DNA from: Mesorhizobium sp. | GTDB taxonomy: Bacteria; Pseudomonadota; Alphaproteobacteria; Rhizobiales; Rhizobiaceae | Direction of reading: 5' to 3' | NCBI GenBank assembly: GCA_022833215.1 | Contig: JAIPUZ010000110.1 | Location: forward strand, 1 to 46,126 | Length of the DNA stretch: 46,126 bases | Shown here: positions 17,663 through 26,357 of the stretch, piece by piece | How positions within the stretch are numbered: position 1 is the stretch's first letter | Layout: every line of letters starts with the position of its first letter | Made by a program: the position numbers and the translations under genes | The notes under the pieces: generated by a model | Seen by the model: only the letters and a program-made list of their open reading frames with translations | Databases searched by the model: none | What the model was told of the DNA's origin: nothing

Positions 17663-18802
17663 ATGGCCAAGCGACCTTTCCAGATCTGCACCAACTGCGT
17701 GATGGACACCACCGATTCCGCCATCGCCTTCGACGACAAAGGCGTGTGCGACCATTGCCGCACCTTCTACACCAGGACCCTGCCGAACTGGCACCCGGAC
17801 GAGCGCAGCGAAAAGGTGCTGGCCGATCTGGTCGACAGGATCAAGGCGGAAGGGGAAGGCAAGGACTTCGACTGCATCATCGGCATGAGCGGCGGCATCG
17901 ACAGCTCCTATCTGACCTATCTGGCGAAGGAGCGGCTCGGCCTCAGGCCGCTGGTGTTCCATGTCGACGCCGGATGGAACTCGCAGATTGCCGTCAACAA
18001 CATCGAGCGCGTGATTGATGGCCTCGGCCTCGACCTGTTCACCGAGGTGATCGACTGGGAGGCCATGAAGGACCTCCAGCTCGCCTTCTTCCGCTCCGGC
18101 GTGCCGCATATCGACACGCCGCAGGACCACGCCTTCTTCGCGACGATGTACAAGTTCGCGAACGAGCATAAGGTCAAATACATCCTCACCGGCGCGAACC
18201 TGTCGACGGAATGCGTGCGCAACCCGGTGGAGTGGATGTACTACCAGTCGGATTCGATCCAGATCCGCGACATCCACCGCCAGTACGGCACGGGTTCGCT
18301 GGACCGCTTCCCGCTCACCTCGATCCTCTGGCACAAGGTCTACCTGCCCTATGTGCGTGGCATCAAGGTGGTGCGGCCGCTGAACCTCATGCCATACATC
18401 AAGCAGGAGGCGATGGCGCTGCTGGAGTCCCGCTTCGGCTGGCAGCCCTATCCCCAGAAGCATTTCGAGTCGCGCTTCACGCGCTTCTACGAGAGCTACT
18501 GGCTGCCGGAGCGCTTCGGCTACGACGTGCGCAAGGTGCAGTATTCCAGCCTGATCCTGACCGGGCAGATGACGCGCGAGGAGGCGCTGGAACGCCTTGC
18601 CACGCCGCCCTACGACAAGGAAACCATCGGAGCCGAGATCGAGTTCGTCGCCAGTAAGCTCGGCATCACGGTGGACGAGCTGAACGGCTACATGGCGCTG
18701 CCCAAACGAACCTATCGCGACTTCAGGTCGCAAAGGCGGCTCTACGACGTCGGCGCGAAGGTCATGCGCACGTTCGGCCTCGAGATCGGGGGCAAGCGGT
18801 GA
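17663..18802 (+). CDS. wbpG: N-acetyl sugar amidotransferase (WbpG/PseA-like)
   Basis: 379 residues. An N-terminal zinc-ribbon-like part (ICTNCVMDTTDSAIAFDDKG, CDHCRTFY) precedes a PP-loop ATPase with IIGMSGGIDSSYLTYLAKE at about residues 72-90. In the WbpG family the enzyme uses ammonia from HisH2/HisF2 to turn an acetamido group of a UDP-aminosugar into an acetamidino group, as in Pseudomonas aeruginosa O5 LPS. The two partner genes follow directly, with GTGA and then abutting starts, which supports this role. It opens the 10-kb plus-strand operon. The exact sugar is inferred, not seen. Confidence 0.88.
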   Translation: MAKRPFQICTNCVMDTTDSAIAFDDKGVCDHCRTFYTRTLPNWHPDERSEKVLADLVDRIKAEGEGKDFDCIIGMSGGIDSSYLTYLAKERLGLRPLVFHVDAGWNSQIAVNNIERVIDGLGLDLFTEVIDWEAMKDLQLAFFRSGVPHIDTPQDHAFFATMYKFANEHKVKYILTGANLSTECVRNPVEWMYYQSDSIQIRDIHRQYGTGSLDRFPLTSILWHKVYLPYVRGIKVVRPLNLMPYIKQEAMALLESRFGWQPYPQKHFESRFTRFYESYWLPERFGYDVRKVQYSSLILTGQMTREEALERLATPPYDKETIGAEIEFVASKLGITVDELNGYMALPKRTYRDFRSQRRLYDVGAKVMRTFGLEIGGKR

Positions 18803-19410
18803 TCGCTCTGGTGGATTACGGGCTGGGCAACATCCAAGCCTTCGCCAACATCTACCGCCGCCTCGGCCTGCCGGTGGAGACGGCGCGGACGCCCGAGGCA
18901 CTGGACGGCGCGCGCAAGATCGTGCTGCCGGGCGTCGGCGCGTTCGACTGGGCGATGGAAAAGCTCAACGCCTCAGGCATGCGCGACAAGCTCGACGAGA
19001 TGGTGCTGGAGCGGGGCGCCGACGTCATCGGCATCTGCGTCGGCATGCAGATGATGGCGAAGCGCAGCGACGAGGGCAGGCTGCCCGGCCTCGGCTGGAT
19101 CGACGCCGAGGTGACGCGCTTCGACACGGCCGCGTTCAACCAGCGCACCCACCTACCGCATATGGGCTGGAACGATGTCGAGGTCGCGGCGCAGGATATG
19201 CTGTTTCGCGGCATCGAGGCGCCGCGCTACTATTTCCTGCATTCCTACCACGTCGTACCGAAATCGGACAGGCATGTGCTGGCCACCGCCTCCTATGGCG
19301 GCCGCTTCGTGGCGGCCGTGCGCGCCGGCAACGTCTACGGCACGCAGTTCCATCCCGAGAAGAGCCATGGCTGGGGCATCTCGCTTCTCAAGAATTTCGC
19401 GGAAATCTGA
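18799..19410 (+). CDS. hisH: HisH-type glutamine amidotransferase for sugar amidation
   Basis: 203 residues, class I glutaminase. It shows VDYGLGNIQAFANIYRRLG, VLPGVGAFDWAMEKLN, GICVGMQMMA with the catalytic cysteine at about residue 77, and the histidine-glutamate pair in QFHPEKSHGWG near the C-terminus. In histidine synthesis HisH feeds ammonia to HisF; here, beside wbpG and with no other his genes, it is more likely the HisH2 form that feeds the amidotransferase. The GTG start at 18799 overlaps the wbpG stop by 4 bp. Confidence 0.9.
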   Translation: MIALVDYGLGNIQAFANIYRRLGLPVETARTPEALDGARKIVLPGVGAFDWAMEKLNASGMRDKLDEMVLERGADVIGICVGMQMMAKRSDEGRLPGLGWIDAEVTRFDTAAFNQRTHLPHMGWNDVEVAAQDMLFRGIEAPRYYFLHSYHVVPKSDRHVLATASYGGRFVAAVRAGNVYGTQFHPEKSHGWGISLLKNFAEI

Positions 19411-20190
19411 ATGCTGCGGCCTCGCCTGATCCCGTGCCTGCTCGTCCACAAGGGCGGGCTGGTCAAGACCGTGAAGTTCGCCGACCCGAAATATGTCGGC
19501 GACCCGATCAATGCTGTCCGCATCTTCAACGAGAAGGAAGTGGACGAGCTGGTCGTCGCCGACATCGACGCCACGCGCGAGGCTCGCGAACCGGACTACA
19601 AGCTGATCTCCAGCCTCGCCGCCGAGTGCCGCATGCCGCTCTGCTACGGCGGCGGCGTGGACAAGGTGGAGCAGGTCGAGCGCATCATCGCGCTCGGCGT
19701 GGAAAAGGTGGCACTGAGCGCCGCCGCGATCGCGCGGCCCGAGCTGGTGTCGGCGGCGGCGGAGCGGGTCGGCAGCCAGAGCATCGTCGTCGTGCTCGAC
19801 GCGAAGCAGGCGGGACCCGGACGCTACGAGATCGTCACCCACAATGCCACGAAACGCACCGGCCTCGACGTCGCCGCGACGGCCCGGCGGATGCAAGAGC
19901 TCGGCGCCGGCGAGATCGTCGTCAATGCCGTCGATCGCGACGGCCTCATGCAGGGCTACGACCGGGACCTGATCGCGCAGGTCCGCGACAGCGTGACCCT
20001 GCCGCTGACGGCGCTCGGCGGCGCGGGATCGCTGGCCGATTTCGAGGGGCTTTTCGCCGAGCACGGCATCATCGGCGCGGCCGCCGGAAGCTTCTTCGTG
20101 TTCAAGGGCAAGTATCGCGCGGTGCTCATCAGCTATCCCAACCGGACGGAGAAGGAAGATCTCCTCAGCCGCGCGAGGGCAAGGCAATGA
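19411..20190 (+). CDS. hisF: HisF-type cyclase subunit, ammonia channel partner of WbpG
   Basis: 259-residue TIM barrel with the HisF order: MLRPRLIPCLLVHKGGLVKT, DPINAVRIFNEKEVDELVVA, DIDATREAREPDY, MPLCYGGGV, and NAVDRDGLMQGYDRDLI near residue 170. It begins directly after the hisH stop (TGA then ATG). Family knowledge: HisF2 receives ammonia from HisH2 and passes it to WbpG-type enzymes rather than making imidazole glycerol phosphate. The phosphate-binding loops differ from normal HisF (LVHKGGLVKTVKF instead of the KG-R-VVKG pattern), in line with that changed role. Confidence 0.9.
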   Translation: MLRPRLIPCLLVHKGGLVKTVKFADPKYVGDPINAVRIFNEKEVDELVVADIDATREAREPDYKLISSLAAECRMPLCYGGGVDKVEQVERIIALGVEKVALSAAAIARPELVSAAAERVGSQSIVVVLDAKQAGPGRYEIVTHNATKRTGLDVAATARRMQELGAGEIVVNAVDRDGLMQGYDRDLIAQVRDSVTLPLTALGGAGSLADFEGLFAEHGIIGAAAGSFFVFKGKYRAVLISYPNRTEKEDLLSRARARQ

Positions 20191-22316
20191 AGCAGATTCT
20201 CCAGTCCCTCAAAACCGGAGCGACCGAGGTCGCCGAGGTGCCCTGCCCCGCGCCCAGCCGCGGGCAGGTGCTGATCCGCACCGCGCGCACGCTGGTTTCC
20301 GCCGGCACCGAGCGCATGCTGGTCGACTTCGGCAAGGCCGGCTTCATCGGCAAGGCGCGCCAGCAGCCCGACAAGGTGCGCCAGGCACTCGACAAGGTGA
20401 AGACCGACGGGCTCGCGCCGACGCTCGAAGCCGTGTTCAACAAGCTCGACCAGCCGCTGCCGCTCGGCTACTGCAATGTCGGGACCGTGCTGGAGAGGGG
20501 CGCCGGCGTCACGGGCTTTTCGCCCGGCGACAGGGTGATCTCCAACGGCAAGCATGCCGAGGCCGTGGCCGTGCCGGTCAATCTCTGCGCGGCCGTGCCA
20601 GACGGCGTCAGCGACGACGAGGCCGCCTTCACCGTGCTCAGCGCCATCGCGCTCCAGGGCATCAGGCTCGTCCAGCCGACGCTGGGCGAGGCGGTCGTCG
20701 TCACCGGGCTCGGCCTGATCGGCCTGATGGCGGTGCAGCTTCTGAAGGCGCATGGCTGCCGCGTGCTTGGGCTGGACTTCGACCCCGCCAAATTGAGGCT
20801 TGCCGAAAGCTTCGGCGCCGAGACGGTCGATCTTTCTTCCGGGCAGGACCCGGTCGCAGCCGCCCAGGCCTTTTCGCGCGGGCGCGGGGTGGACGCGGTG
20901 ATCGTCACCGCCTCGACGAAGAGCAGCGAGCCGATGCATCAGGCGGCAACGATGTGCCGCAAGCGCGGCCGCATCGTGCTGGTCGGCGTGACGGGGCTGG
21001 AACTGTCGCGCGCCGATTTCTACGAGAAGGAGCTGACCTTCCAGGTCTCCTGTTCCTACGGCCCCGGCCGCTACGATCCGAACTACGAGGAGAAGGGGCA
21101 GGACTATCCGGTCGGCTTCGTGCGCTGGACCGAGCAGCGCAATTTCGAGGCCGTGCTCGACATGATGGCCTCCGGCCGCCTCGACGTGAGGCCGCTGATC
21201 TCGCACCGCTTCGCGCTGGAAGACGCGGCACAGGCCTACGACCTCGTCACCGGCAAGGCGCCGTCGCTCGGCATCCTGCTCGACTATCCGGCCCCGCAGG
21301 CAGCGCCCGCCGAGGCGCTGACCCGCCGCACGGTGTCGCTCGGCGGCGCGGCGCCCGCGGTCGGCAAGGCGGCCATCGGCGTCATCGGCTCCGGCAACTA
21401 CGCCACCGCCGTGCTGATCCCGGCCTTCAAGGCGGCGGGCGCGCGGCTGGTCAGCGTGTCGTCGGCGGCCGGCGTCAGCGGCGTCCATGCCGGCCGCAAG
21501 TTCGGTTTCGAGAAGACCACCACGGACGTCGCCGCGCTGCTCGCCGATCCGGACGTCAACGCCGTGGTCATCGCCACCCGCCACGACAGCCATGCCGATC
21601 TCGCCTGCCGGGCGCTCGCCGCCGGCAAGCACGTCTTCGTCGAAAAGCCGCTGGCGCTGACCTCCGACGGGATCGCGGCGGTCGAGACCGCGCGCGAGGC
21701 GGCCATCGCCTCGGGCTTCTCGCCCGTCGTCATGGTCGGCTTCAACCGCCGCTTCGCACCGCAGGTGGAGAAGATCAAGAGCCTGCTCAAAGGCGACGCG
21801 GCGCCGAAATCCTTCGTCATGACGGTGAATGCCGGCGCCATCCCCCCCGAACACTGGACGCAGGACCCCGCGGTCGGCGGCGGGCGCATCGTCGGCGAGG
21901 CCTGTCATTTCATCGACCTGTTGCGCTTCCTCGCAGGCTGCCCGATAGCCGCGCATCGGGTCGTGGCGATGGATACGGCGAGCGGCGACACGGCGACGAT
22001 CACGCTCTCGTTCGAGGACGGCTCCATCGGCGCGATCCACTATTTCGCCAACGGCAACAAGGTCTTCCCCAAGGAGCGGCTGGAAGTGTTTTCCGGCGGC
22101 CGCATCCTCCAGCTCGACAATTTCCGCCGGCTGAAGGGCTTCGGCTGGCCGGGCTTCAAGAGCATGAACCTGTGGCGGCAGGACAAGGGCCAGAAAGCCT
22201 GTGCCGCCGCCTTGGTGCGGGCGGTGGAACAGGGCGGCGCCGCGCCGATCCCGTTCGAGGAATTGATCGAGGTCTCCCGCGTCACGATCGAGGCCACGGA
22301 GGAAGCACGCCCATGA
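20187..22316 (+). CDS. Fused MDR alcohol dehydrogenase-Gfo/Idh/MocA oxidoreductase
   Basis: 709 residues made of two NAD(P)-binding enzymes. Residues 1 to about 370 are a zinc-type MDR dehydrogenase: LVSAGTERMLVDFGKAGF, PLGYCNVGTVLERGAGVTGF, and the Rossmann loop VVVTGLGLIGLMAVQLLKAH. Residues about 395-709 are a Gfo/Idh/MocA oxidoreductase: IGVIGSGNYATAVLIPAFKA, VVIATRHDSHADLACRALAA, GKHVFVEKPLALT with the EKP motif, and GGRIVGEACHFIDLLRFL. Such bi-domain proteins sit next to heparinase-like and epimerase genes in many polysaccharide clusters; the reaction is not established. It might supply the C3 oxidation that WbpB performs elsewhere. ATG at 20187 overlaps the hisF stop (ATGA), with GAGGGCAAGG upstream. 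Confidence 0.85.
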   Translation: MKQILQSLKTGATEVAEVPCPAPSRGQVLIRTARTLVSAGTERMLVDFGKAGFIGKARQQPDKVRQALDKVKTDGLAPTLEAVFNKLDQPLPLGYCNVGTVLERGAGVTGFSPGDRVISNGKHAEAVAVPVNLCAAVPDGVSDDEAAFTVLSAIALQGIRLVQPTLGEAVVVTGLGLIGLMAVQLLKAHGCRVLGLDFDPAKLRLAESFGAETVDLSSGQDPVAAAQAFSRGRGVDAVIVTASTKSSEPMHQAATMCRKRGRIVLVGVTGLELSRADFYEKELTFQVSCSYGPGRYDPNYEEKGQDYPVGFVRWTEQRNFEAVLDMMASGRLDVRPLISHRFALEDAAQAYDLVTGKAPSLGILLDYPAPQAAPAEALTRRTVSLGGAAPAVGKAAIGVIGSGNYATAVLIPAFKAAGARLVSVSSAAGVSGVHAGRKFGFEKTTTDVAALLADPDVNAVVIATRHDSHADLACRALAAGKHVFVEKPLALTSDGIAAVETAREAAIASGFSPVVMVGFNRRFAPQVEKIKSLLKGDAAPKSFVMTVNAGAIPPEHWTQDPAVGGGRIVGEACHFIDLLRFLAGCPIAAHRVVAMDTASGDTATITLSFEDGSIGAIHYFANGNKVFPKERLEVFSGGRILQLDNFRRLKGFGWPGFKSMNLWRQDKGQKACAAALVRAVEQGGAAPIPFEELIEVSRVTIEATEEARP

Positions 22317-23413
22317 GCAACCCGGTTATCGACATCATCGTTGGCGCGCGGCCGAACTTTATGAAGGTCGCGCCGATCATCAAGGCGCTGGAGGCGCGCA
22401 AGGCGGAAGGCGGGCCGCTGCGCCATCGTCTCGTCCACACCGGCCAGCACTACGACGCGCGCATGTCGGGCGATTTCTTCGACCAGCTCGGCATTCCCGC
22501 GCCGGACGTCAATCTCGAATCCGGCTCCGGCACGCAAGCCGAGCAAACGGCAGCGATCATGGTGCGCTACGAGAAGCTGCTGCTGGAGAGCCCGGGCAGC
22601 GTCTGCCTCGTGGTCGGCGACGTGACCTCGACCATGGCCTGCGCCATCGCCGCGCAGAAGCTGCACGTCCCGGTGGCGCATGTCGAGGCCGGCATCCGCT
22701 CCGGCGACTGGACCATGCCGGAGGAGATCAACCGCATGGTGACCGACGCGATCACCAACTGGTTCTTCACCACCAGCGAAACCGCGTCCGACAATCTGCG
22801 CCGCGCCGGCATCGGCGACGAACGCATCTTCTTCGTCGGCAACACGATGATCGACACGCTGCTCGCCAATATGGAGCGGCTGCGCCCGCCGCCGTTTTGG
22901 GACGAGCTCGGCCTTCAGCCCGGCGGCTATTTCGTCGTGACCCTGCACCGGCCGTCCAATGTCGACGCCGCGGCCTCGTTCAAGCGCCTGCTCAGGGCGA
23001 TCGGCGAGGGCGCGCGCGGGCTGCCGGTGGTGTTTCCCGTCCATCCGCGCACGGCGAAGACGCTGGAGGCGGTGCCCGGCCTGCCGCCGACGATCCGCTT
23101 CGTCGAGCCGCAGCCCTATCTGGAATTCAACTGGCTGGTGAGGAACGCTAGGGCGGTGATCACCGATTCGGGCGGCATCACCGAGGAGACGACGGTGATG
23201 GGCGTACCCTGCATGACGCTACGCGACACCACCGAGCGGCCGGAAACCGTGACCGTCGGCACCAACGAGATTCTTGGAACCGACCCCGCCGCGCTGTCGG
23301 GCGCGCTCGACCGGCTGTTTGCCGGCAAATGGAAGAAGGGCGGCATACCCGACAAATGGGACGGCAAGACCGGCGCGCGCATCGCCGCGATCCTCGAGGA
23401 CCTGCTCGCTTGA
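22313..23413 (+). CDS. wecB: Non-hydrolysing UDP-GlcNAc 2-epimerase (WecB/WbpI-like)
   Basis: 366 residues, GT-B-like epimerase. It starts with IDIIVGARPNFMKVAPIIKA and has HTGQHYDARMSGDFFDQLGI, VVGDVTSTMACAIAA, HVEAGIRSGDWTMPEEINRM, FPVHPRTAKT, and DSGGITEETTVMGVPCMTLR with the usual UDP contacts. It inverts C2 of UDP-GlcNAc or of a UDP-GlcNAc uronic-acid derivative. With the dehydrogenase at 26354 in the same operon, the WbpI role on an oxidised substrate is likely. The start overlaps the preceding stop by 4 bp (ATGA). Confidence 0.92.
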   Translation: MSNPVIDIIVGARPNFMKVAPIIKALEARKAEGGPLRHRLVHTGQHYDARMSGDFFDQLGIPAPDVNLESGSGTQAEQTAAIMVRYEKLLLESPGSVCLVVGDVTSTMACAIAAQKLHVPVAHVEAGIRSGDWTMPEEINRMVTDAITNWFFTTSETASDNLRRAGIGDERIFFVGNTMIDTLLANMERLRPPPFWDELGLQPGGYFVVTLHRPSNVDAAASFKRLLRAIGEGARGLPVVFPVHPRTAKTLEAVPGLPPTIRFVEPQPYLEFNWLVRNARAVITDSGGITEETTVMGVPCMTLRDTTERPETVTVGTNEILGTDPAALSGALDRLFAGKWKKGGIPDKWDGKTGARIAAILEDLLA

Positions 23414-25038
23414 GACGACGCATCGGGCAGGCCGCCCTGCTTTGGCACACCGTCCGCCACCTGAAGCCGGTCCAGATCGGCGGGCGGGTCCGGTTCCGCC
23501 TGCATCGGCCGAGGCCGGATTCGTCCCCTGCGCCGGCCCGGCGTGCACCCTTGAGCGGATGGGCCGCGCCGGCGCGGCGGCGGCAGAGCCAGACGGGACC
23601 GGAGAGCTTCCGTTTCCTCAACCTCGAGGGCGATCTTTCCGGCGGCTGGGACGATGCCGCGTTCGACAGGCTGTGGCGCTACAATCTCCATTATTTCGAC
23701 GATCTGAACGCCGAGGGTGCGCGAGAACGAACGCAATGGCACGCGGCGCTCGTCGCACGCTGGATCGCCGGGAACCCGCCGGCCGGCGGCACCGGCTGGG
23801 AGCCCTATCCCACCTCGCTGCGCATCGTGAACTGGGTGAAGTGGGCGTTTTCCGGCAACGTCCTGCCGCCCGAGGCGGTCCGGAGCCTTGCCGTGCAGGC
23901 GCGCTGGCTGACGCGGCGGCTGGAATACCACCTGCTTGGCAACCATCTGTTCGCCAACGCCAAGGCGCTGGTCTTCGCCGGCTGCTTCTTCGACGGCGCG
24001 GAGGCGCAGGGCTGGCTCGAGCTCGGCCTGCGCATCCTGCACAAGGAAATCCCCGAGCAGATTCTCGCCGATGGCGGTCATTTCGAGCTCAGCACCATGT
24101 ATCACGCGCTGGCGCTCGAGGACATGCTCGATCTCGTCAACGTGATGCGTGCGGCGGGGCTGGAAACGCCAGACTCGTGGGATGGCAAACTTGCCGCCAT
24201 GCGCGACTGGCTGGCCGCCATGAGCCATCCCGACGGGGAGATCGCCTTCTTCAACGACGCGGCATTCGGCATCGCGCCGGCGCCGGCCGAGCTGGAAGCC
24301 TATGCGCGCCGGCTCGGCTATCCCGGACTGCCGCCGCTCGGCGACGGCTGCCGCCATTTCCCCGACAGCGGCTATGTCCGCCTCCAGAACGGGCGCGCGG
24401 TGGTGCTGATCGACGTGGCGCGGATCGGGCCGGATTATCTTCCGGGCCACGCCCATGCCGACACGCTGTCGTTCGAGCTTTCGGTCGACGGGCGGCGCGT
24501 GCTCGTCAATTCGGGGACCTCGGTCTACGGAACCGGCCCGGAGCGCCTGCGCCAGCGGGGAACGGCTGCGCACAACACGGTGGTGGTTGCGGGCCAGAAT
24601 TCCTCGGAGGTGTGGTCGGGGTTCCGGGTCGCGCGCCGCGCCTATCCGTTCGATCTTGCTGTCGGAACCGGCGGGGAGCCGTTCAGGGTCGCCTGCGCGC
24701 ATGACGGCTACCGCAGGCTTCCCGGGCGACCCACGCACCGGCGCACGATCACGCTTCTGCCGCACGGGCTCGACGTGACGGACGACGTTACCGACGTCGG
24801 AGTGGCCGCCGAAGCGCGATTCCACTTTCATCCGGCCTGGGCCGTGGCCGCCGAACCCGAACATCGCGAGGGGACGGTGAAATCGCCGGCAGGAGATTCG
24901 ATCGCCTGGCGGATCGAAACCGGGCGCGGCCGGCTGGAGGCAAGCTCCTTCCACCCGGAATTCGGCATCGCCATTCCCTCGATGTGCCTTGCGGTCGAGC
25001 CTGCAACAGGGCAAAGTCGCATCCACTTCAGTTGGTGA
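23410..25038 (+). CDS. Heparinase II/III-family polysaccharide lyase-like protein
   Basis: 542 residues. The alpha/alpha-toroid part shows LWRYNLHYFDDLNAEGARER, GWEPYPTSLRIVNWVKWAF, EYHLLGNHLFANAKALVFAG and FELSTMYHALALEDMLDL. The C-terminal beta-sandwich has LPGHAHADTLSFELSVDGRR, LVNSGTSVYGTGPERLRQRG and TAAHNTVVVAGQNSSEVW. The H-HAD-L and GT-AHNT motifs are the heparinase II/III catalytic and metal-binding core. No export signal is seen, although N-terminal extensions vary. It probably trims or edits a uronic-acid polymer, or has a biosynthetic role as in other clusters with the fused oxidoreductase. Start is TTG at 23410, overlapping the stop as TTGA, with GAGGAC ahead. Confidence 0.85.
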   Translation: MRRRIGQAALLWHTVRHLKPVQIGGRVRFRLHRPRPDSSPAPARRAPLSGWAAPARRRQSQTGPESFRFLNLEGDLSGGWDDAAFDRLWRYNLHYFDDLNAEGARERTQWHAALVARWIAGNPPAGGTGWEPYPTSLRIVNWVKWAFSGNVLPPEAVRSLAVQARWLTRRLEYHLLGNHLFANAKALVFAGCFFDGAEAQGWLELGLRILHKEIPEQILADGGHFELSTMYHALALEDMLDLVNVMRAAGLETPDSWDGKLAAMRDWLAAMSHPDGEIAFFNDAAFGIAPAPAELEAYARRLGYPGLPPLGDGCRHFPDSGYVRLQNGRAVVLIDVARIGPDYLPGHAHADTLSFELSVDGRRVLVNSGTSVYGTGPERLRQRGTAAHNTVVVAGQNSSEVWSGFRVARRAYPFDLAVGTGGEPFRVACAHDGYRRLPGRPTHRRTITLLPHGLDVTDDVTDVGVAAEARFHFHPAWAVAAEPEHREGTVKSPAGDSIAWRIETGRGRLEASSFHPEFGIAIPSMCLAVEPATGQSRIHFSW

Positions 25039-25058
25039 CGCATCCCGCCCGGCAGCCC

Positions 25059-26357
25059 ATGCACATCCTGTTCCTGACCGACAATTTCCCGCCCGAGGTG
25101 AACGCGCCGGCGAGCCGCACCTTCGAGCACTGTCGCGAATGGGTGAAGGCGGGGCACAAGGTCACCGTCATCACCTGCGCGCCGAACTTTCCGCAGGGCA
25201 AGGTCTTCCCCGGCTACCGCAACCAGCTCCGGCAGAAGGAGGAGATGGAGGGCATCACCGTCATCCGCGTCTGGTCCTACATCACCGCCAACGAGGGCTT
25301 CGCGCGGCGCATCGCCGACTACGTGTCCTTCATGGTCAGCGCGCTGATCGCCGCGCCTTTCGTGCGCAAGCCGGACATCGTGGTCGGCACCTCGCCGCAG
25401 TTCTTCACCGCCTGCGCGGCCTATGGCGTCGGCCTGATGAAGCGCAGACCCTTCGTCTTCGAGCTGCGCGACCTGTGGCCGGAATCGATCCGGGCGGTCG
25501 GCGCCATGAAGAATTCGGCGGCGCTGGACTGGCTGGAGAAGGTGGAGCTGTTCCTCTACCGCAAGGCGGCGCTCATCGTGTCCGTCACGCATTCCTTTCG
25601 CCAGGACCTGGCGCGCCGTGGCATCGATCCGCAAAAGGTCGCGGTGGTGACCAACGGCATCGACGCCGGCCGCTTCCGGCCGCGCCCCAGGGACGAGGCG
25701 CTCGTCGAGCAACTGGGCTTCGGCGGCAAGTTCGTCGCCGGCTATGTCGGCACGCACGGAATGGCGCACGGGCTGGAGACGATCCTCGCCGCCGCCGAAG
25801 CGCTCAAGGGGCAGGAAGGCGGCGACCGCTTCCGCTTCCTCCTTCTGGGCGACGGCGCGAGCAAGGCGGCGCTCGTCGCTACAGCGAAGGCGAGGGGCCT
25901 CGACAATGTCGTCTTCGTCGACACGGTTCCCAAGGACGAGGTCGCGCGCTACTGGTCGCTGCTCGACGCCTCGATCATCCACCTGAAGCGCAGCGAGCTG
26001 TTCCGCTCGGTCATCCCCTCGAAGCTGTTCGAATGCATGGGCATGGGCATCCCGGTCCTGCACGGCGTCGAGGGCGAATCCGCCGGGATCGTCGTGCGCG
26101 AGGACGTCGGCATCGTGTTCGAGCCGGAGAACGCGGCGGAACTCTGCCGGCGCCTGCGCGAGCTTGCCGACGACGCGCAGCTGCGCGAGCGCCTCAGCGC
26201 CAACGGCGTCAAGGCCGCCGCGCTCTACGACCGCAAGGCGCTGGCGATGAAGATGCTGGAGCAGCTTGAGGCCGCAGCGGCAGGCAGGCCCTTGCCTCGA
26301 GACGCCGGCGCGGACGAGGAAAATCATCTCCAACCGAACGAGACAGAACTTCCATGA
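25059..26357 (+). CDS. GT4 glycosyltransferase (WbpH/WbuB-like)
   Basis: 432 residues, GT-B fold. It starts MHILFLTDNFPPEVNAPASR, the typical beginning of WbuB/WbpH-type transferases. It then has HKVTVITCAPNFPQGKVFPG, PDIVVGTSPQFFTACAAYGV, FELRDLWPESIRAVGAMKN, VVTNGIDAGRFRP, and the donor-site region SVIPSKLFECMGMGIPVLHG. These transferases often add N-acetylated amino sugars such as FucNAc. All other junctions in this operon use 4-bp overlaps, and a GTG at 25035 would give the same here (GTGA, eight extra residues); the ATG at 25059 matches the family's N-terminus better. Either is possible. Confidence 0.85.
   Translation: MHILFLTDNFPPEVNAPASRTFEHCREWVKAGHKVTVITCAPNFPQGKVFPGYRNQLRQKEEMEGITVIRVWSYITANEGFARRIADYVSFMVSALIAAPFVRKPDIVVGTSPQFFTACAAYGVGLMKRRPFVFELRDLWPESIRAVGAMKNSAALDWLEKVELFLYRKAALIVSVTHSFRQDLARRGIDPQKVAVVTNGIDAGRFRPRPRDEALVEQLGFGGKFVAGYVGTHGMAHGLETILAAAEALKGQEGGDRFRFLLLGDGASKAALVATAKARGLDNVVFVDTVPKDEVARYWSLLDASIIHLKRSELFRSVIPSKLFECMGMGIPVLHGVEGESAGIVVREDVGIVFEPENAAELCRRLRELADDAQLRERLSANGVKAAALYDRKALAMKMLEQLEAAAAGRPLPRDAGADEENHLQPNETELP

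Noticed and set aside
16787-18901. A 704-residue minus-strand frame covering wbpG and DUF2793
   Set aside because: Its first two thirds are the mirror frame of wbpG. Only the last third is the true DUF2793 coding part.
19434-20186. A long open frame running from inside hisF into the fused oxidoreductase
   Set aside because: The upstream part is arginine-rich antisense-like noise from another frame of hisF; the real start is the ATGA overlap at 20187.
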